From: an uncultured Selenomonadaceae bacterium
Lineage (GTDB): Bacteria; Bacillota; Negativicutes; Selenomonadales; Selenomonadaceae
Assembly: GCA_910579115.1 (NCBI GenBank)
Contig: CAJTSO010000013.1
Location: 1 to 39,684, forward strand
Reading direction: 5' to 3'
DNA length: 39,684 bases
The position numbers and the translations under genes were made by a program. How positions within the stretch are numbered: position 1 is the stretch's first letter; each line of letters starts with the position of its first letter. Under the pieces are notes generated by a model. The model was not told the DNA's origin, did not search any database, and saw only the letters and a list, made by a program, of their open reading frames with translations. Shown piece after piece: positions 8,020 to 15,630 of the stretch.

Positions 8020-9066
8020 TCATTCATCCATACGCAGGATTCCTATACGCCGGGCACCATAAAGCACCGCAGAAACGACAATCACAAAAATGGCAGCCGC
8101 TGTGGTGGTATCCACTTCTGTAAGAGCGATCGCTGCCAATCCCAGCAAGGCGCTGATTACATACATAAGGAGTACAGCCTGACGCTGGGAAAAACCCAAA
8201 TCAAGCAAACGGTGATGGAGATGTCCTCTATCCGGTTTGAAGATAGGAACTCCTGCCCGCTTACGCCTGACGATTGCAAAGGTGGTATCAAGTATAGGAA
8301 GCCCCAGTGCCAGAATAGGAACAATAAGGGCAATTGTAGCCGCGCTCTTCACGGCGCCGACTACAGAAATACCAGCCAAAATAAAGCCGAGGAACATACT
8401 GCCCGTATCCCCCATGAATATACGGGCCGGATTAAAATTATAATAAAGAAAACCAAAAGCGGAACCCGCCAGGGCCGCTGTAAGGACAGCAATCGGCTCA
8501 AACCCGAACTGCAGCGAAACGAGGAATATCGTCATGGAAGCAATAGTAGCCACCCCTGCCGCCAGGCCATCCAGCCCATCGATTAAATTAACCGTATTGG
8601 TTATTCCCACGATCCAAAAAATTGTGGCAGGTATAGCCAGATACTCAAGGTAAATATAATCACCAAAAGGATCGGTAATAAAATCAATCCGAACATCGAA
8701 AAGGCACACGGTAACAGCAGCGGCCACAATCTGACCAAGCAGCTTTACCTTCGCAGGTAGATTCCTGTAGTCATCAATAAGCCCCACAAGAACAATCACC
8801 GAACCCCCGGCAAGAATACCAAGCACTCCCTGCTCTATACCCGTCGATTTTCCATATATGCCGTTTACAACGATCACCGCCGCCATGAAAGCAATATATA
8901 TGCCGATGCCGCCGATACGCGGAATTGGATGACTATGCACCTTCCTTGCATCAGGAGCATCGTAAGCACCGGTCCGCCCGGCAAACCACATCACCCCCGG
9001 GGTTATCAATAAAGAAACAGCCAAGGCTATGCCAAAGGCTATCAGATATTCTGGACTATCAGTCAA
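8020..9066 (-). CDS. wecA: Undecaprenyl-phosphate GlcNAc-1-phosphate transferase (WecA/TagO family)
   Basis: Integral membrane enzyme that loads a GlcNAc-1-phosphate type sugar onto undecaprenyl phosphate, the first step of O-antigen, enterobacterial common antigen or teichoic acid synthesis. The 348 residues form about ten hydrophobic helices. Catalytic-loop motifs are all present: HSHPIPRIGGIGIY, GLIDDYRNLPAK, NTVNLIDGLDGLAAG, NPARIFMGDTGSM, and the His-rich DRGHLHHRLLDLGFSQRQ. The start is TTG behind AGGAGAGAG. It uses undecaprenyl phosphate derived from the UppS product. The acceptor pathway (wecA or tagO role) cannot be decided from sequence. Confidence 0.95.
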   Translation of the reverse strand: MTDSPEYLIAFGIALAVSLLITPGVMWFAGRTGAYDAPDARKVHSHPIPRIGGIGIYIAFMAAVIVVNGIYGKSTGIEQGVLGILAGGSVIVLVGLIDDYRNLPAKVKLLGQIVAAAVTVCLFDVRIDFITDPFGDYIYLEYLAIPATIFWIVGITNTVNLIDGLDGLAAGVATIASMTIFLVSLQFGFEPIAVLTAALAGSAFGFLYYNFNPARIFMGDTGSMFLGFILAGISVVGAVKSAATIALIVPILALGLPILDTTFAIVRRKRAGVPIFKPDRGHLHHRLLDLGFSQRQAVLLMYVISALLGLAAIALTEVDTTTAAAIFVIVVSAVLYGARRIGILRMDE

Positions 9067-9093
9067 TTCACTCTCTCCTTTTTCTAAGCCGCT

Positions 9094-9123
9094 ATTTTAC
9101 CTTAATTTCGCTGTTTATGTCAA
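9094..9123 (-). promoter_or_regulatory. Sigma-A promoter of wecA-wecB
   Basis: Minus strand: -35 TTGACA (9118-9123, perfect consensus), 18-nt spacer, -10 TAAAAT (9094-9099), about 28 nt before the TTG start. Confidence 0.85.
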
Positions 9124-9139
9124 TTTACGGTATTGCAAC

Positions 9140-9175
9140 AAAAAATCCCGACAGGTTATTCTAATCTGCCGGGAT
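9140..9175 (-). terminator. Intrinsic terminator of the rib-hslO operon
   Basis: On the minus strand ATCCCGGCAG pairs with CTGTCGGGAT (one G-T wobble), followed by TTTTTG. It separates hslO from the wecA promoter. Confidence 0.92.
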
Positions 9176-9215
9176 GAAAAATTTCTCAAAGGTATTCTAT
9201 TATCAGGGAGAAAGC

Positions 9216-10115
9216 TCAATTCTTCCCTTCCTTTGCCCGCATTTCTGCCAGCTTCTTCGCCACATTGTCAATGATTATCAGATCTTCCTTGCTGAACTGA
9301 TACTTCTCCCCACAGAAGGAACAGCAAACCTCAGCCTGGCCATCATCAATAAGCGACTTCCTGTCGGCGGAAGCCAATGCCACCAGCATATCCTCAGTCC
9401 GGACGCGGGAGCATTGACACTTAAAAGCCAAATCAGTGGCGGAAAGATACTCGACCTCCCCAAAGCCCTGAAGCACCGCTGCAATGATTTCTTTTGGGCC
9501 CAGGCCATCCTTCACCAGTTGGGAAACAGGCTTCAGCTCAGCGATATTTTTTTCCAGGCGGTTAATGGTATCATCCCCGGCCTCCGGAAGCGGCTGCACT
9601 ATAAAACCGCCAGCCGCGAGCACAGACAGATCAGTCCCCACCAGTACACCAAGAGAAACGGCAGAAGGCGTCTGCTCTGAATAGAAAAGGTAACGGGTAA
9701 GGTCCTCTGCAACCTCACCGCTGAGAATCTCAACGCTGCCGGACTGGGGATCGCCGATTCCGGTAAAACGGGTTACATTAAGAAGACCGCGGCCAATACC
9801 CTGACCCACAGAAAGTTTCCCATTGGTAAGGGGCAGCTCCACCTCAGGATGTTGAACATAGCCCCGGACAAAACCGTTATTATTGGCATCGGCCACCACC
9901 CTGCCCAGCGGACCATTACCGTTGAAAGAAAGCGTGACCGCCTCTTGATTTTTCAGGTTTGCCGCCATGAGAAGCGCACCGGTCATAGTGCGCCCCAGCG
10001 CAGCTGCAGCCAAAGCGCTGCATTGGTGGCGCTTCGCTCCTTCTGCTACCAAATCAGTTGTAACCGCTGCATATATACGCACGTCCCCCGCCGTAGCCTT
10101 TACAAGCTGATCCAT
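9216..10115 (-). CDS. hslO: Hsp33 redox-regulated chaperone
   Basis: Cytosolic holdase that is activated when oxidation releases its zinc and forms disulfides. The 299 residues match the family (about 290). The N-terminal domain contains FNGNGPLGRVVADANNNG and GYVQHPEVELP. The C-terminal zinc site has C233-x-C235 (FKCQCS) and C265-x-x-C268 (CCSFCGEKYQF), with one extra cysteine at 264. The ATG lies 2 nt after the ribH stop and its GAGGA ribosome site is inside ribH, so it is the last gene of the riboflavin operon and presumably falls under the FMN riboswitch. Confidence 0.95.
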   Translation of the reverse strand: MDQLVKATAGDVRIYAAVTTDLVAEGAKRHQCSALAAAALGRTMTGALLMAANLKNQEAVTLSFNGNGPLGRVVADANNNGFVRGYVQHPEVELPLTNGKLSVGQGIGRGLLNVTRFTGIGDPQSGSVEILSGEVAEDLTRYLFYSEQTPSAVSLGVLVGTDLSVLAAGGFIVQPLPEAGDDTINRLEKNIAELKPVSQLVKDGLGPKEIIAAVLQGFGEVEYLSATDLAFKCQCSRVRTEDMLVALASADRKSLIDDGQAEVCCSFCGEKYQFSKEDLIIIDNVAKKLAEMRAKEGKN

Positions 10116-10117
10116 TC

Positions 10118-10681
10118 TTATTCCTCAACAATCTTTATCGGATTATCATCCTTATCATTAGTCAGCCGGGCATCATCTTCAAAATCCAAATATCCGCCCG
10201 CCTCGTCCTCTATGTCGTCAAATTCTTCCATCAGTCCTGCCATTTCAAGGGCGGCCATAGCGCAGTCGCTGCCCTTATTTCCCGCCTTGGTACCGGCCCG
10301 TTCAATGGCCTGCTCGATATTCTCCGTGGTCAGGACACCGAAAAGCACTGGCACATCTGTCTGCATGGCAACCTGAGCTATTCCTTTGGAGACCTCGGCA
10401 CAAACATAATCATAATGCGTAGTAGCGCCTCTGATAACTGCACCGAGACAAATAACAGCGTCATAACGGCCGGAACCGGCCATCCTCTTTGCGATGAGAG
10501 GGATTTCAAACGCACCCGGCACCCAGGCAATGTCGATATCATCATCCTCAACCCCGTGACGCTTCAGGGTGTCAAGAGCCCCTCCCACCAGCTTGTTAGT
10601 AATAAATTCATTGAAACGGGAGGCAACAATACCAATGCACAATCCCTCGCCGTTATATCTTCCTTCAATAATGTTTGCCAT
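10118..10681 (-). CDS. ribH: 6,7-dimethyl-8-ribityllumazine synthase with acidic C-terminal tail
   Basis: Condenses the ribityl pyrimidine with dihydroxybutanone phosphate to give lumazine; the family assembles into pentamers or 60-mers. Family motifs are SRFNEFITNKLVGGA, WVPGAFEIP, CLGAVIRGATTHYDYV (His89 as the catalytic candidate), PVLFGVLTT and AGTKAGNKG. The family usually ends near residue 155. This protein adds about 35 residues (152-187) rich in Asp and Glu (MEEFDDIEDE, LDFEDDARL). I chose ATG 10681 behind AGGAGGAAAG; upstream in-frame codons would only add non-family residues. Confidence 0.96.
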   Translation of the reverse strand: MANIIEGRYNGEGLCIGIVASRFNEFITNKLVGGALDTLKRHGVEDDDIDIAWVPGAFEIPLIAKRMAGSGRYDAVICLGAVIRGATTHYDYVCAEVSKGIAQVAMQTDVPVLFGVLTTENIEQAIERAGTKAGNKGSDCAMAALEMAGLMEEFDDIEDEAGGYLDFEDDARLTNDKDDNPIKIVEE

Positions 10682-10739
10682 AATCTTTCCTCCTGTTAAA
10701 TAAGGCTCCATATATTTAATTTACTCTACAAATGATACG

Positions 10740-11942
10740 TCACTTGTTCTCGTCCAAAAGATGTCCCATCTTGTCACGCTTTACCACCAAATATTTGGCA
10801 TCGTAGGGAGTGGCGTCGATCACAATCGGTACCCGCCGGGTAATAGTGAGACCATATCCCTCCAAGCCTGCCCGTTTTGCTGGATTATTGGTCATAAGGC
10901 GGATAGTTGAAAGCCCCAGCTCTGACAGGATCTGCGCCCCTATTCCGTAGTCTCTAAGATCAGCCTTAAAGCCCAGCAGAATATTGGCCTCTACCGTATC
11001 CTTGCCCTCATCCTGTATGGCATAAGCCCGCATCTTGTTGGCCAGACCGATCCCTCTGCCCTCCTGGCGCATATAGAGGACAACTCCTTCACCCTCTGCC
11101 TCGATTCGCTTCAAAGCCTGCTGCAATTGATCTCCGCAATCACAACGCAGGGAGCCCAGGGCGTCGCCAGTGAGGCATTCGCTATGGACCCTGACCAGCA
11201 CATTTTCCTTGCCCTTTACCTCACCTTTTATTATGGCCAGATGGCACTTGTTATCCAGACTGTTTTCAAAAGCCTTTATGCGGAAATGACCATAGCGGCT
11301 GGGGAAATCAACATCAGCAATCTGCCTGACCAGCGTCTCGGTCCGCTTTCGGTACTCAATGAGAGATTGAACGGTGATGATATGCAGACCATGCTTTTCG
11401 GCAAATGTCATCAGCTCAGGGGTCCGCATCATATTACCGTCATCAGCCATAATCTCACAGCAGAGACCACAGGGATAAAAACCAGCCAGGCGGGCTAAAT
11501 CGGTAGTGGTTTCCGTATGTCCTGCCCGGCGTAGAACGCCCCCCTGCACAGAACGCAGGGGAAAAACATGACCGGGACGGCGGAAGCTGGAGGGCTTGGC
11601 CGCAGGGTCAAGGAACTTTTTCACCGTCTGACATCTTTCAAAGGCGGAAATGCCGGTGGTAGTATCGTAGGCGTCCACAGAAACCGTAAAGGCGGTTTCA
11701 TGATTATCCGTATTGTTGGAAACCATCTGACCTATCTCCAGCCGGTCAAGGGCCTCCCCGTCAATGGGCATACAGATAAGACCCCTGGCGTAAGTCGCCA
11801 TGAAATTTATCTGCGCCGGAGTCACAGTCTCAGCGGCAACTATGATATCCCCTTCATTTTCTCTGTCTTCATCATCAACGACCACCACCATGCGTCCGTT
11901 CTTAATATCGTCAATAGCCGTTTCTATTGTAGCAAAAGCCAT
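10740..11942 (-). CDS. ribBA: Bifunctional 3,4-dihydroxy-2-butanone-4-phosphate synthase / GTP cyclohydrolase II
   Basis: Supplies both riboflavin precursors. The N-terminal RibB domain has VVDDEDRENEGDI, TTGISAFERCQT, RRPGHVFPL and RRAGHTETTTDLARLAG. The C-terminal RibA domain has VRVHSECLTGDALGSLRCDCG (zinc cysteines), VLYMRQEGRGIGL, RDYGIGAQIL and MTNNPAK. The product is about 400 residues, the usual fused length. I chose the ATG at 11942, 8 nt after AGGAG; a GTG three codons earlier is adjacent to that site. It lies 11 nt after ribE. Confidence 0.97.
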   Translation of the reverse strand: MAFATIETAIDDIKNGRMVVVVDDEDRENEGDIIVAAETVTPAQINFMATYARGLICMPIDGEALDRLEIGQMVSNNTDNHETAFTVSVDAYDTTTGISAFERCQTVKKFLDPAAKPSSFRRPGHVFPLRSVQGGVLRRAGHTETTTDLARLAGFYPCGLCCEIMADDGNMMRTPELMTFAEKHGLHIITVQSLIEYRKRTETLVRQIADVDFPSRYGHFRIKAFENSLDNKCHLAIIKGEVKGKENVLVRVHSECLTGDALGSLRCDCGDQLQQALKRIEAEGEGVVLYMRQEGRGIGLANKMRAYAIQDEGKDTVEANILLGFKADLRDYGIGAQILSELGLSTIRLMTNNPAKRAGLEGYGLTITRRVPIVIDATPYDAKYLVVKRDKMGHLLDENK

Positions 11943-11953
11943 TTCATTCACTC

Positions 11954-12625
11954 CTAAAATCCATTTTCCGCCAAAAATGCTCTGGTAATGGAGATTTTTT
12001 TATTCTCTGTTAAATTGCCGGAATTGCTGCCAAACGACAACAGCCGCTCAACATATTTTGCCAGCACATCTGTCTCAAGATTGACCATATCTCCCACCTT
12101 GCGGCTACGGAGATTCGTCATCTTCACCGTATGGGGGATCAGGGATACGGTAAAATCCTGACCGGTAACCTCCGCAACCGTGAGGCTTATACCATCAATG
12201 GCTATGCTCCCCTTTTCCGCTACCTGCCGCAGGATACCATCTCCGGCTGAAATTGTAATGAGAACCGCATTTCCCTCTTCTTCTATTTGCAAAATTTTTC
12301 CGCAGCCGTCTATATGACCGGATACGATATGACCGCCAAAGCGTCCATCAGCAGCCATTGCCCGTTCCAGATTGACCGGACAGCCTTTGGACAGTTCACC
12401 CAAACCGGTGCGACGGAAAGTCTCCGGCATCACGTCCGCCGTAAAACTGCCGGAAGAAAAATCTACCACCGTGAGACAGGCGCCGTTTACGGCAATGCTG
12501 TCACCTATTGCCAGAGCTTTCCCCTTCGCGTCGCTGGTTACAAATCCGGACTCAATGCAGATTTTTCCTCTGGCCTTATCGACACTTCTTATGGCGCCAA
12601 CCTCTTCTACTAAACCTGTAAACAT
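11954..12625 (-). CDS. ribE: Riboflavin synthase, alpha subunit
   Basis: Dismutates two lumazine molecules to riboflavin. The N-terminus MFTGLVEEVGAI is diagnostic. The two lumazine-binding repeats carry IAVNGACLTVVDF / GRFGGHIVSGHIDG and IAIDGISLTVAEV. The 223 residues are slightly longer than usual, with a short extra C-terminal tail (NLTENKKISITRAFLAENGF). It starts 5 nt downstream of ribD. Confidence 0.97.
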   Translation of the reverse strand: MFTGLVEEVGAIRSVDKARGKICIESGFVTSDAKGKALAIGDSIAVNGACLTVVDFSSGSFTADVMPETFRRTGLGELSKGCPVNLERAMAADGRFGGHIVSGHIDGCGKILQIEEEGNAVLITISAGDGILRQVAEKGSIAIDGISLTVAEVTGQDFTVSLIPHTVKMTNLRSRKVGDMVNLETDVLAKYVERLLSFGSNSGNLTENKKISITRAFLAENGF

Positions 12626-12630
12626 TATGA

Positions 12631-13899
12631 TTACCTTGAAATATATCCCGTTATATGTATATCTCTGCCCAAAAATTCCGTCGTTACATCCTTCAGACGG
12701 GGGGCCTCCGTAAGATGGCCGAAGCCTGCTCCCCCAATAGCTCCCTTTGCCTCCTGCCCACCCAAAAGCATAGGCGATACAAAAGCGTGAACCTTATCTA
12801 CCAGACCGGCCTTCAGCAGGGAAAAGGCCAGAGTACCGCCCCCCTCAACCAAAACAGAAGTTATCCCCCGACTCTTATCCCCAAGCATTTCCATAAGCCT
12901 GGTAAGATTGACCCTTCCCGCCGTTTCCTCAGAAAGCTCAGCGGCCTCGGAAACTTCAGGAGACTCGAGGGCCTCAGCAGACCCGGAAACCTCCGATGCC
13001 TTTGGATTTTTAGAATTTCTGGAATCTTGAGGAACCATCAGGACTTCGACCCCTGCCTGACGAAGGGCTGCAATCCGCTGGGCCGAAGCCTTTGGCGACA
13101 CGGCAATGATCGTCGCCGCTTTGCCGTCAGTCACCACCTTACTGTCCAGCGGAGTCCTTGCCAGGCTGTCGACGACTATCCGCACAGGAGAGTTTCCGAC
13201 CGGCGTTATGTTCTTATCAGCAAGAGCCGCCGCCACCCACCGTCCTTCCGCCAGCGGTTTCTGAACTCCCTCGTTCAGCCGCGTGGTCAGAGAAGGGTCA
13301 TCAGCCAGCACTGTTCCAATACCAGTCATTATGGCATCGTATTCATCCCGCAGCCCATGCCCGAAAGCCCGGGCCTCGTCACCGGTTATCCATTGGGATT
13401 CGCCGCCGGATGTAGCGATCTTTCCATCGAGTGACATGGCTGTCTTCCAAACGGTAAAGGGGCGGCCAGTAGCGGTCCACTTCAGGAAAACCTCCATCAG
13501 CCGCTTTGCTTCACCCTCACAAACTCCCACGGTAACATCGTTCCCCGCCTTTTTGAGGATATCAATGCCCTTTCCTGAAACCTTGGGATTAGGATCGATA
13601 GCCGCAACGACAACCCGGGCAATCCCCGCCTTTACCAGCGCTTCTGCACAGGGGCCTGTACGGCCTTCATGGGCACAAGGTTCAAGGGTGACATAGATGG
13701 TTGCCCCTTTGGCTAAATCCCCCGCCATGTTCAGGGCATGAATTTCAGCGTGAGGTGTGCCGGCTTTCCTATGCCAGCCTGTTCCCACTATCCGTCCATC
13801 CTTAACGATGACTGCACCTACCAAAGGATTCGGCGAAGTGCGCCCTTTGCCGAAGGAAGCGTACTGAAGAGCAAGCTGCATATATTTTTCATCATGCAC
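12631..13899 (-). CDS. ribD: Bifunctional diaminohydroxyphosphoribosylaminopyrimidine deaminase / reductase
   Basis: Performs the second and third steps of the pyrimidine branch of riboflavin synthesis. The N-terminal deaminase has TSPNPLVGAVIV, the zinc-site HAEIHAL with catalytic Glu, and TLEPCAHEGRTGPC. The C-terminal reductase has VWKTAMSLDGKIATSGGESQW, MTGIGTVLADDPSLTTR and VLVEGGGTLAFSLL. At 422 residues it is about 55 longer than E. coli RibD. Most of the excess is a Ser/Glu/Ala-rich low-complexity insertion at about residues 289-325 (EVSGSAEALESPEVSEAA), between reductase strands. First gene of the operon, behind the FMN riboswitch. Confidence 0.96.
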   Translation of the reverse strand: MHDEKYMQLALQYASFGKGRTSPNPLVGAVIVKDGRIVGTGWHRKAGTPHAEIHALNMAGDLAKGATIYVTLEPCAHEGRTGPCAEALVKAGIARVVVAAIDPNPKVSGKGIDILKKAGNDVTVGVCEGEAKRLMEVFLKWTATGRPFTVWKTAMSLDGKIATSGGESQWITGDEARAFGHGLRDEYDAIMTGIGTVLADDPSLTTRLNEGVQKPLAEGRWVAAALADKNITPVGNSPVRIVVDSLARTPLDSKVVTDGKAATIIAVSPKASAQRIAALRQAGVEVLMVPQDSRNSKNPKASEVSGSAEALESPEVSEAAELSEETAGRVNLTRLMEMLGDKSRGITSVLVEGGGTLAFSLLKAGLVDKVHAFVSPMLLGGQEAKGAIGGAGFGHLTEAPRLKDVTTEFLGRDIHITGYISR

Positions 13900-13949
13900 T
13901 GTATTCCCTCCTTAAATTGAACCAAAAAACAAGCAGTGACCGCTAAAAC

Positions 13950-13980
13950 AAAAACGCCCCGTCAACCTGACGGGGCGGGT
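13950..13980 (-). terminator. Terminator stem of the FMN riboswitch expression platform
   Basis: On the minus strand CGCCCCGTCA pairs perfectly with TGACGGGGCG around a 3-nt loop, followed by TTTTTG, about 50 nt before ribD. Confidence 0.9.
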
Positions 13981-14122
13981 AAAGCAAATCCACTGACTGC
14001 TGCTTAAATCTTTTATCATCCAGACTTTACTGTCGGCTCCGGAATTTCACCGAATCATGCTCATAAGGACGAGCTCGCGGGCTTTACCGCCGGTGGGGAA
14101 TTGCACCCCGCCCCAAAGATTT
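13950..14122 (-). promoter_or_regulatory. FMN riboswitch (RFN element) controlling the rib operon
   Basis: The aptamer spans about 14006-14122. P1 is AAATCTTT/AAAGATTT (14115-14122 with 14006-14013, 8 bp). Conserved RFN blocks follow on the minus strand: GGGGCGGGGTGCAATTCCC, ACCGGCGGTAAAGCCCGCGA, TCGGTGAAATTCCGG, GCCGACAGTAAAGTCTGGAT. A terminator follows at 13950-13980. Its 5' arm CCCGCCCC (13972-13979) can pair with GGGGCGGG of the aptamer (around 14107-14114), a possible antiterminator. By family knowledge FMN binding should favour termination. Confidence 0.96.
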
Positions 14123-14139
14123 ACTATCTGATTGAGCTG

Positions 14140-14168
14140 ATTCTACCACCGGAACTATGAAATTTCAA
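14140..14168 (-). promoter_or_regulatory. Sigma-A promoter of the rib operon
   Basis: Minus strand: -35 TTGAAA (14163-14168), 17-nt spacer, -10 TAGAAT (14140-14145). The start would fall about 10 nt before the riboswitch P1. Confidence 0.85.
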
Positions 14169-14183
14169 CCATTTTTACAAAAA

Positions 14184-14705
14184 TCACGGCAAAGTCTTGA
14201 AAGCGTTAAATGGCCAGAATACCAGCATTGCCTTACCCTTGATAAGGTCATAAGGTACAAAGCCTACATCCTTAAAGCGGCTGTCCTCAGAATTATTGCG
14301 ATTGTCACCCATAACAAAAATGTGTTCATCAGGAACGACAGACTTGGGGCAGTTGCCACGGGTCTTGCTAAGGATATAACTCTCGCTGAGGAGCTTCTCG
14401 TTTACAAAGACATTGCCGTCTTTTATTTCAATTGTATCACCGGGGACAGCGATCACCCGCTTTATGAAATCACGGCTCTGATCCTTGGGATACCTGAAAA
14501 TAAGAATCTCTCCCCTCTCGGGGGCGCGAAAGCGGTAGATAAATTTATTGACTACAAGGCGCTGCGCATGGTCAAGGGTCGGTCGCATGGACGGGCCATC
14601 CACAAGGTACGGTTCTACCACAAAATAGCGGATCAACAGGGCCATAGCTACCGCCACGACGATGGACACGACCCAGTCTTTGATTTCTTCGCCCAAAGAA
14701 CCCAT
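14184..14705 (-). CDS. lepB: Signal peptidase I
   Basis: Membrane serine protease that removes signal peptides from secreted proteins. The 173 residues are typical of the single-anchor Gram-positive type. A membrane segment (WVVSIVVAVAMALLIRYFVV) is followed by the catalytic Ser39 in DGPSMRPTL, then Lys82 in RDFIKRVIAVPGD as the general base, then VFVMGDNRNNSEDSRFKDVG. It lies downstream of rplS behind a hairpin that may limit read-through. AGGAGGAAATT precedes the ATG. Confidence 0.97.
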   Translation of the reverse strand: MGSLGEEIKDWVVSIVVAVAMALLIRYFVVEPYLVDGPSMRPTLDHAQRLVVNKFIYRFRAPERGEILIFRYPKDQSRDFIKRVIAVPGDTIEIKDGNVFVNEKLLSESYILSKTRGNCPKSVVPDEHIFVMGDNRNNSEDSRFKDVGFVPYDLIKGKAMLVFWPFNAFKTLP

Positions 14706-14716
14706 AATTTCCTCCT

Positions 14717-14750
14717 AAAATAGAAAATCGGGGGCTGGCAAGCCCCCGAT
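14717..14750 (-). terminator. Terminator or attenuator between rplS and lepB
   Basis: On the minus strand ATCGGGGGCT pairs perfectly with AGCCCCCGAT around a 4-nt loop, followed by TTTCTATTTT. It lies directly before the lepB ribosome site, so read-through would be needed if lepB has no promoter of its own. Confidence 0.85.
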
Positions 14751-14758
14751 CAACGGTG

Positions 14759-15100
14759 TTATACGCGTTCCTTGATACGAGCTGCTTTACCGGTACGCTG
14801 ACGAAGATAATAGAGCTTCGCACGACGAACCTTACCCCGGCGAACAACTTCGATCTTGGCAAGGCGCGGGGAATGAACCGGGAAGAGACGCTCTACGCCT
14901 ACGCCGTAAGAAATGCGGCGGACGCGGAACATTTCCTGAACGCCGGAACCCTGACGACCGATCACAACACCCTCATATACCTGTATACGTTCGCGGGTAC
15001 CTTCTACGACCTTTACATGGACGCGGACGGTGTCGCCAGGCGCAAATTCAGGAATGTCGTTTCTGAGCTGTTCTTTTTCCAGTGCTTCAATAATGGTCAT
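14759..15100 (-). CDS. rplS: 50S ribosomal protein L19
   Basis: Large-subunit protein at the 30S-50S interface. The 113 residues begin MTIIEALEKEQLRNDIPEFAPGDTV and contain VKVVEGTRERIQVYEG, GVGVERLFPVHSP and the C-terminal RRAKLYYLRQRTGKAARI, the family signature. The length matches. AGGAGGAAACGAAA precedes the ATG. It has its own promoter and a leader of about 70 nt. Confidence 0.97.
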   Translation of the reverse strand: MTIIEALEKEQLRNDIPEFAPGDTVRVHVKVVEGTRERIQVYEGVVIGRQGSGVQEMFRVRRISYGVGVERLFPVHSPRLAKIEVVRRGKVRRAKLYYLRQRTGKAARIKERV

Positions 15101-15172
15101 TTTCGTTTCCTCCTAAATTAAGGGCGTTCTTGGCCGAAGACACTTCTTCAGTCCAGCGGACCACCCACACAC
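15101..15172 (-). promoter_or_regulatory. Probable ribosomal protein L19 leader
   Basis: The 5' untranslated region has small stems GTCC/GGAC and GAAG/CTTC followed by CTTCGGCCAAGAACGCCC. This arrangement resembles the L19 leader family described in Bacillota. The match is from memory and was not scored against a covariance model. Confidence 0.5.
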
Positions 15173-15178
15173 CAGAGC

Positions 15179-15207
15179 ACTATAACATAGAAATAATCAA
15201 TTTGCAA
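15179..15207 (-). promoter_or_regulatory. Sigma-A promoter of rplS
   Basis: Minus strand: -35 TTGCAA (15202-15207), 17-nt spacer, -10 TATAGT (15179-15184), about 80 nt before the rplS ATG. Confidence 0.85.
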
Positions 15208-15274
15208 ATATTTTTTGAAAATATTTTCCCGTGTTTTCTCCGGCTGACCAGGTAAACTATAAAGCAGGCGCAAG

Positions 15275-15302
15275 CAAAAAAGCCGCTACTCTCGTAACGG
15301 CC
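15275..15302 (-). terminator. Terminator of the tRNA cluster
   Basis: On the minus strand GGCCGtTAC pairs with GTAgCGGCT around GAGA, followed by TTTTTTGC, just after tRNA-Cys. Confidence 0.87.
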
Positions 15303-15310
15303 GAATCGGC

Positions 15311-15385
15311 TGGAGGCGACACCCAGAGTCGAACTGGGGAATAGAGGTTTTGCAGACCTCGGCCTTACCACTTGGCTATGTCGCC
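15311..15385 (-). tRNA. tRNA-Cys (GCA)
   Basis: Acceptor GGCGACA/TGTCGCC, anticodon arm GAGGT-CTGCAAA-ACCTC giving anticodon GCA, T-loop TTCGACT, and an encoded 3' CCA. Last gene of the tRNA cluster. Confidence 0.97.
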
Positions 15386-15387
15386 GA

Positions 15388-15463
<76 letters not shown>

Positions 15464-15469
15464 AAAAAA

Positions 15470-15546
15470 TGGCGACCCGAATGGGACTTGAACCCATGAT
15501 CTCCGCCGTGACAGGGCGGCATTCTAACCAACTGAACTACCGGGCC
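15470..15546 (-). tRNA. tRNA-Asp (GTC)
   Basis: Acceptor GGCCCGG and its 3' partner (TCGGGTC), anticodon arm CCGCC-CTGTCAC-GGCGG giving anticodon GTC, T-loop TTCAAGT, and an encoded CCA. First gene of the cluster. Confidence 0.97.
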
Positions 15547-15576
15547 GAACCGCATTGAATCAACAACGCAAGTCGT

Positions 15577-15605
15577 ATTATATCCATCAGGCTATTACTT
15601 GTCAA
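15577..15605 (-). promoter_or_regulatory. Perfect-consensus sigma-A promoter of the tRNA cluster
   Basis: Minus strand: TTGACA (15600-15605), 17-nt spacer, TATAAT (15577-15582), about 30 nt before tRNA-Asp, as expected for stable RNA genes. Confidence 0.93.
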
Positions 15606-15630
15606 TAAAAATTTTCAAAAATCCCCTTTT

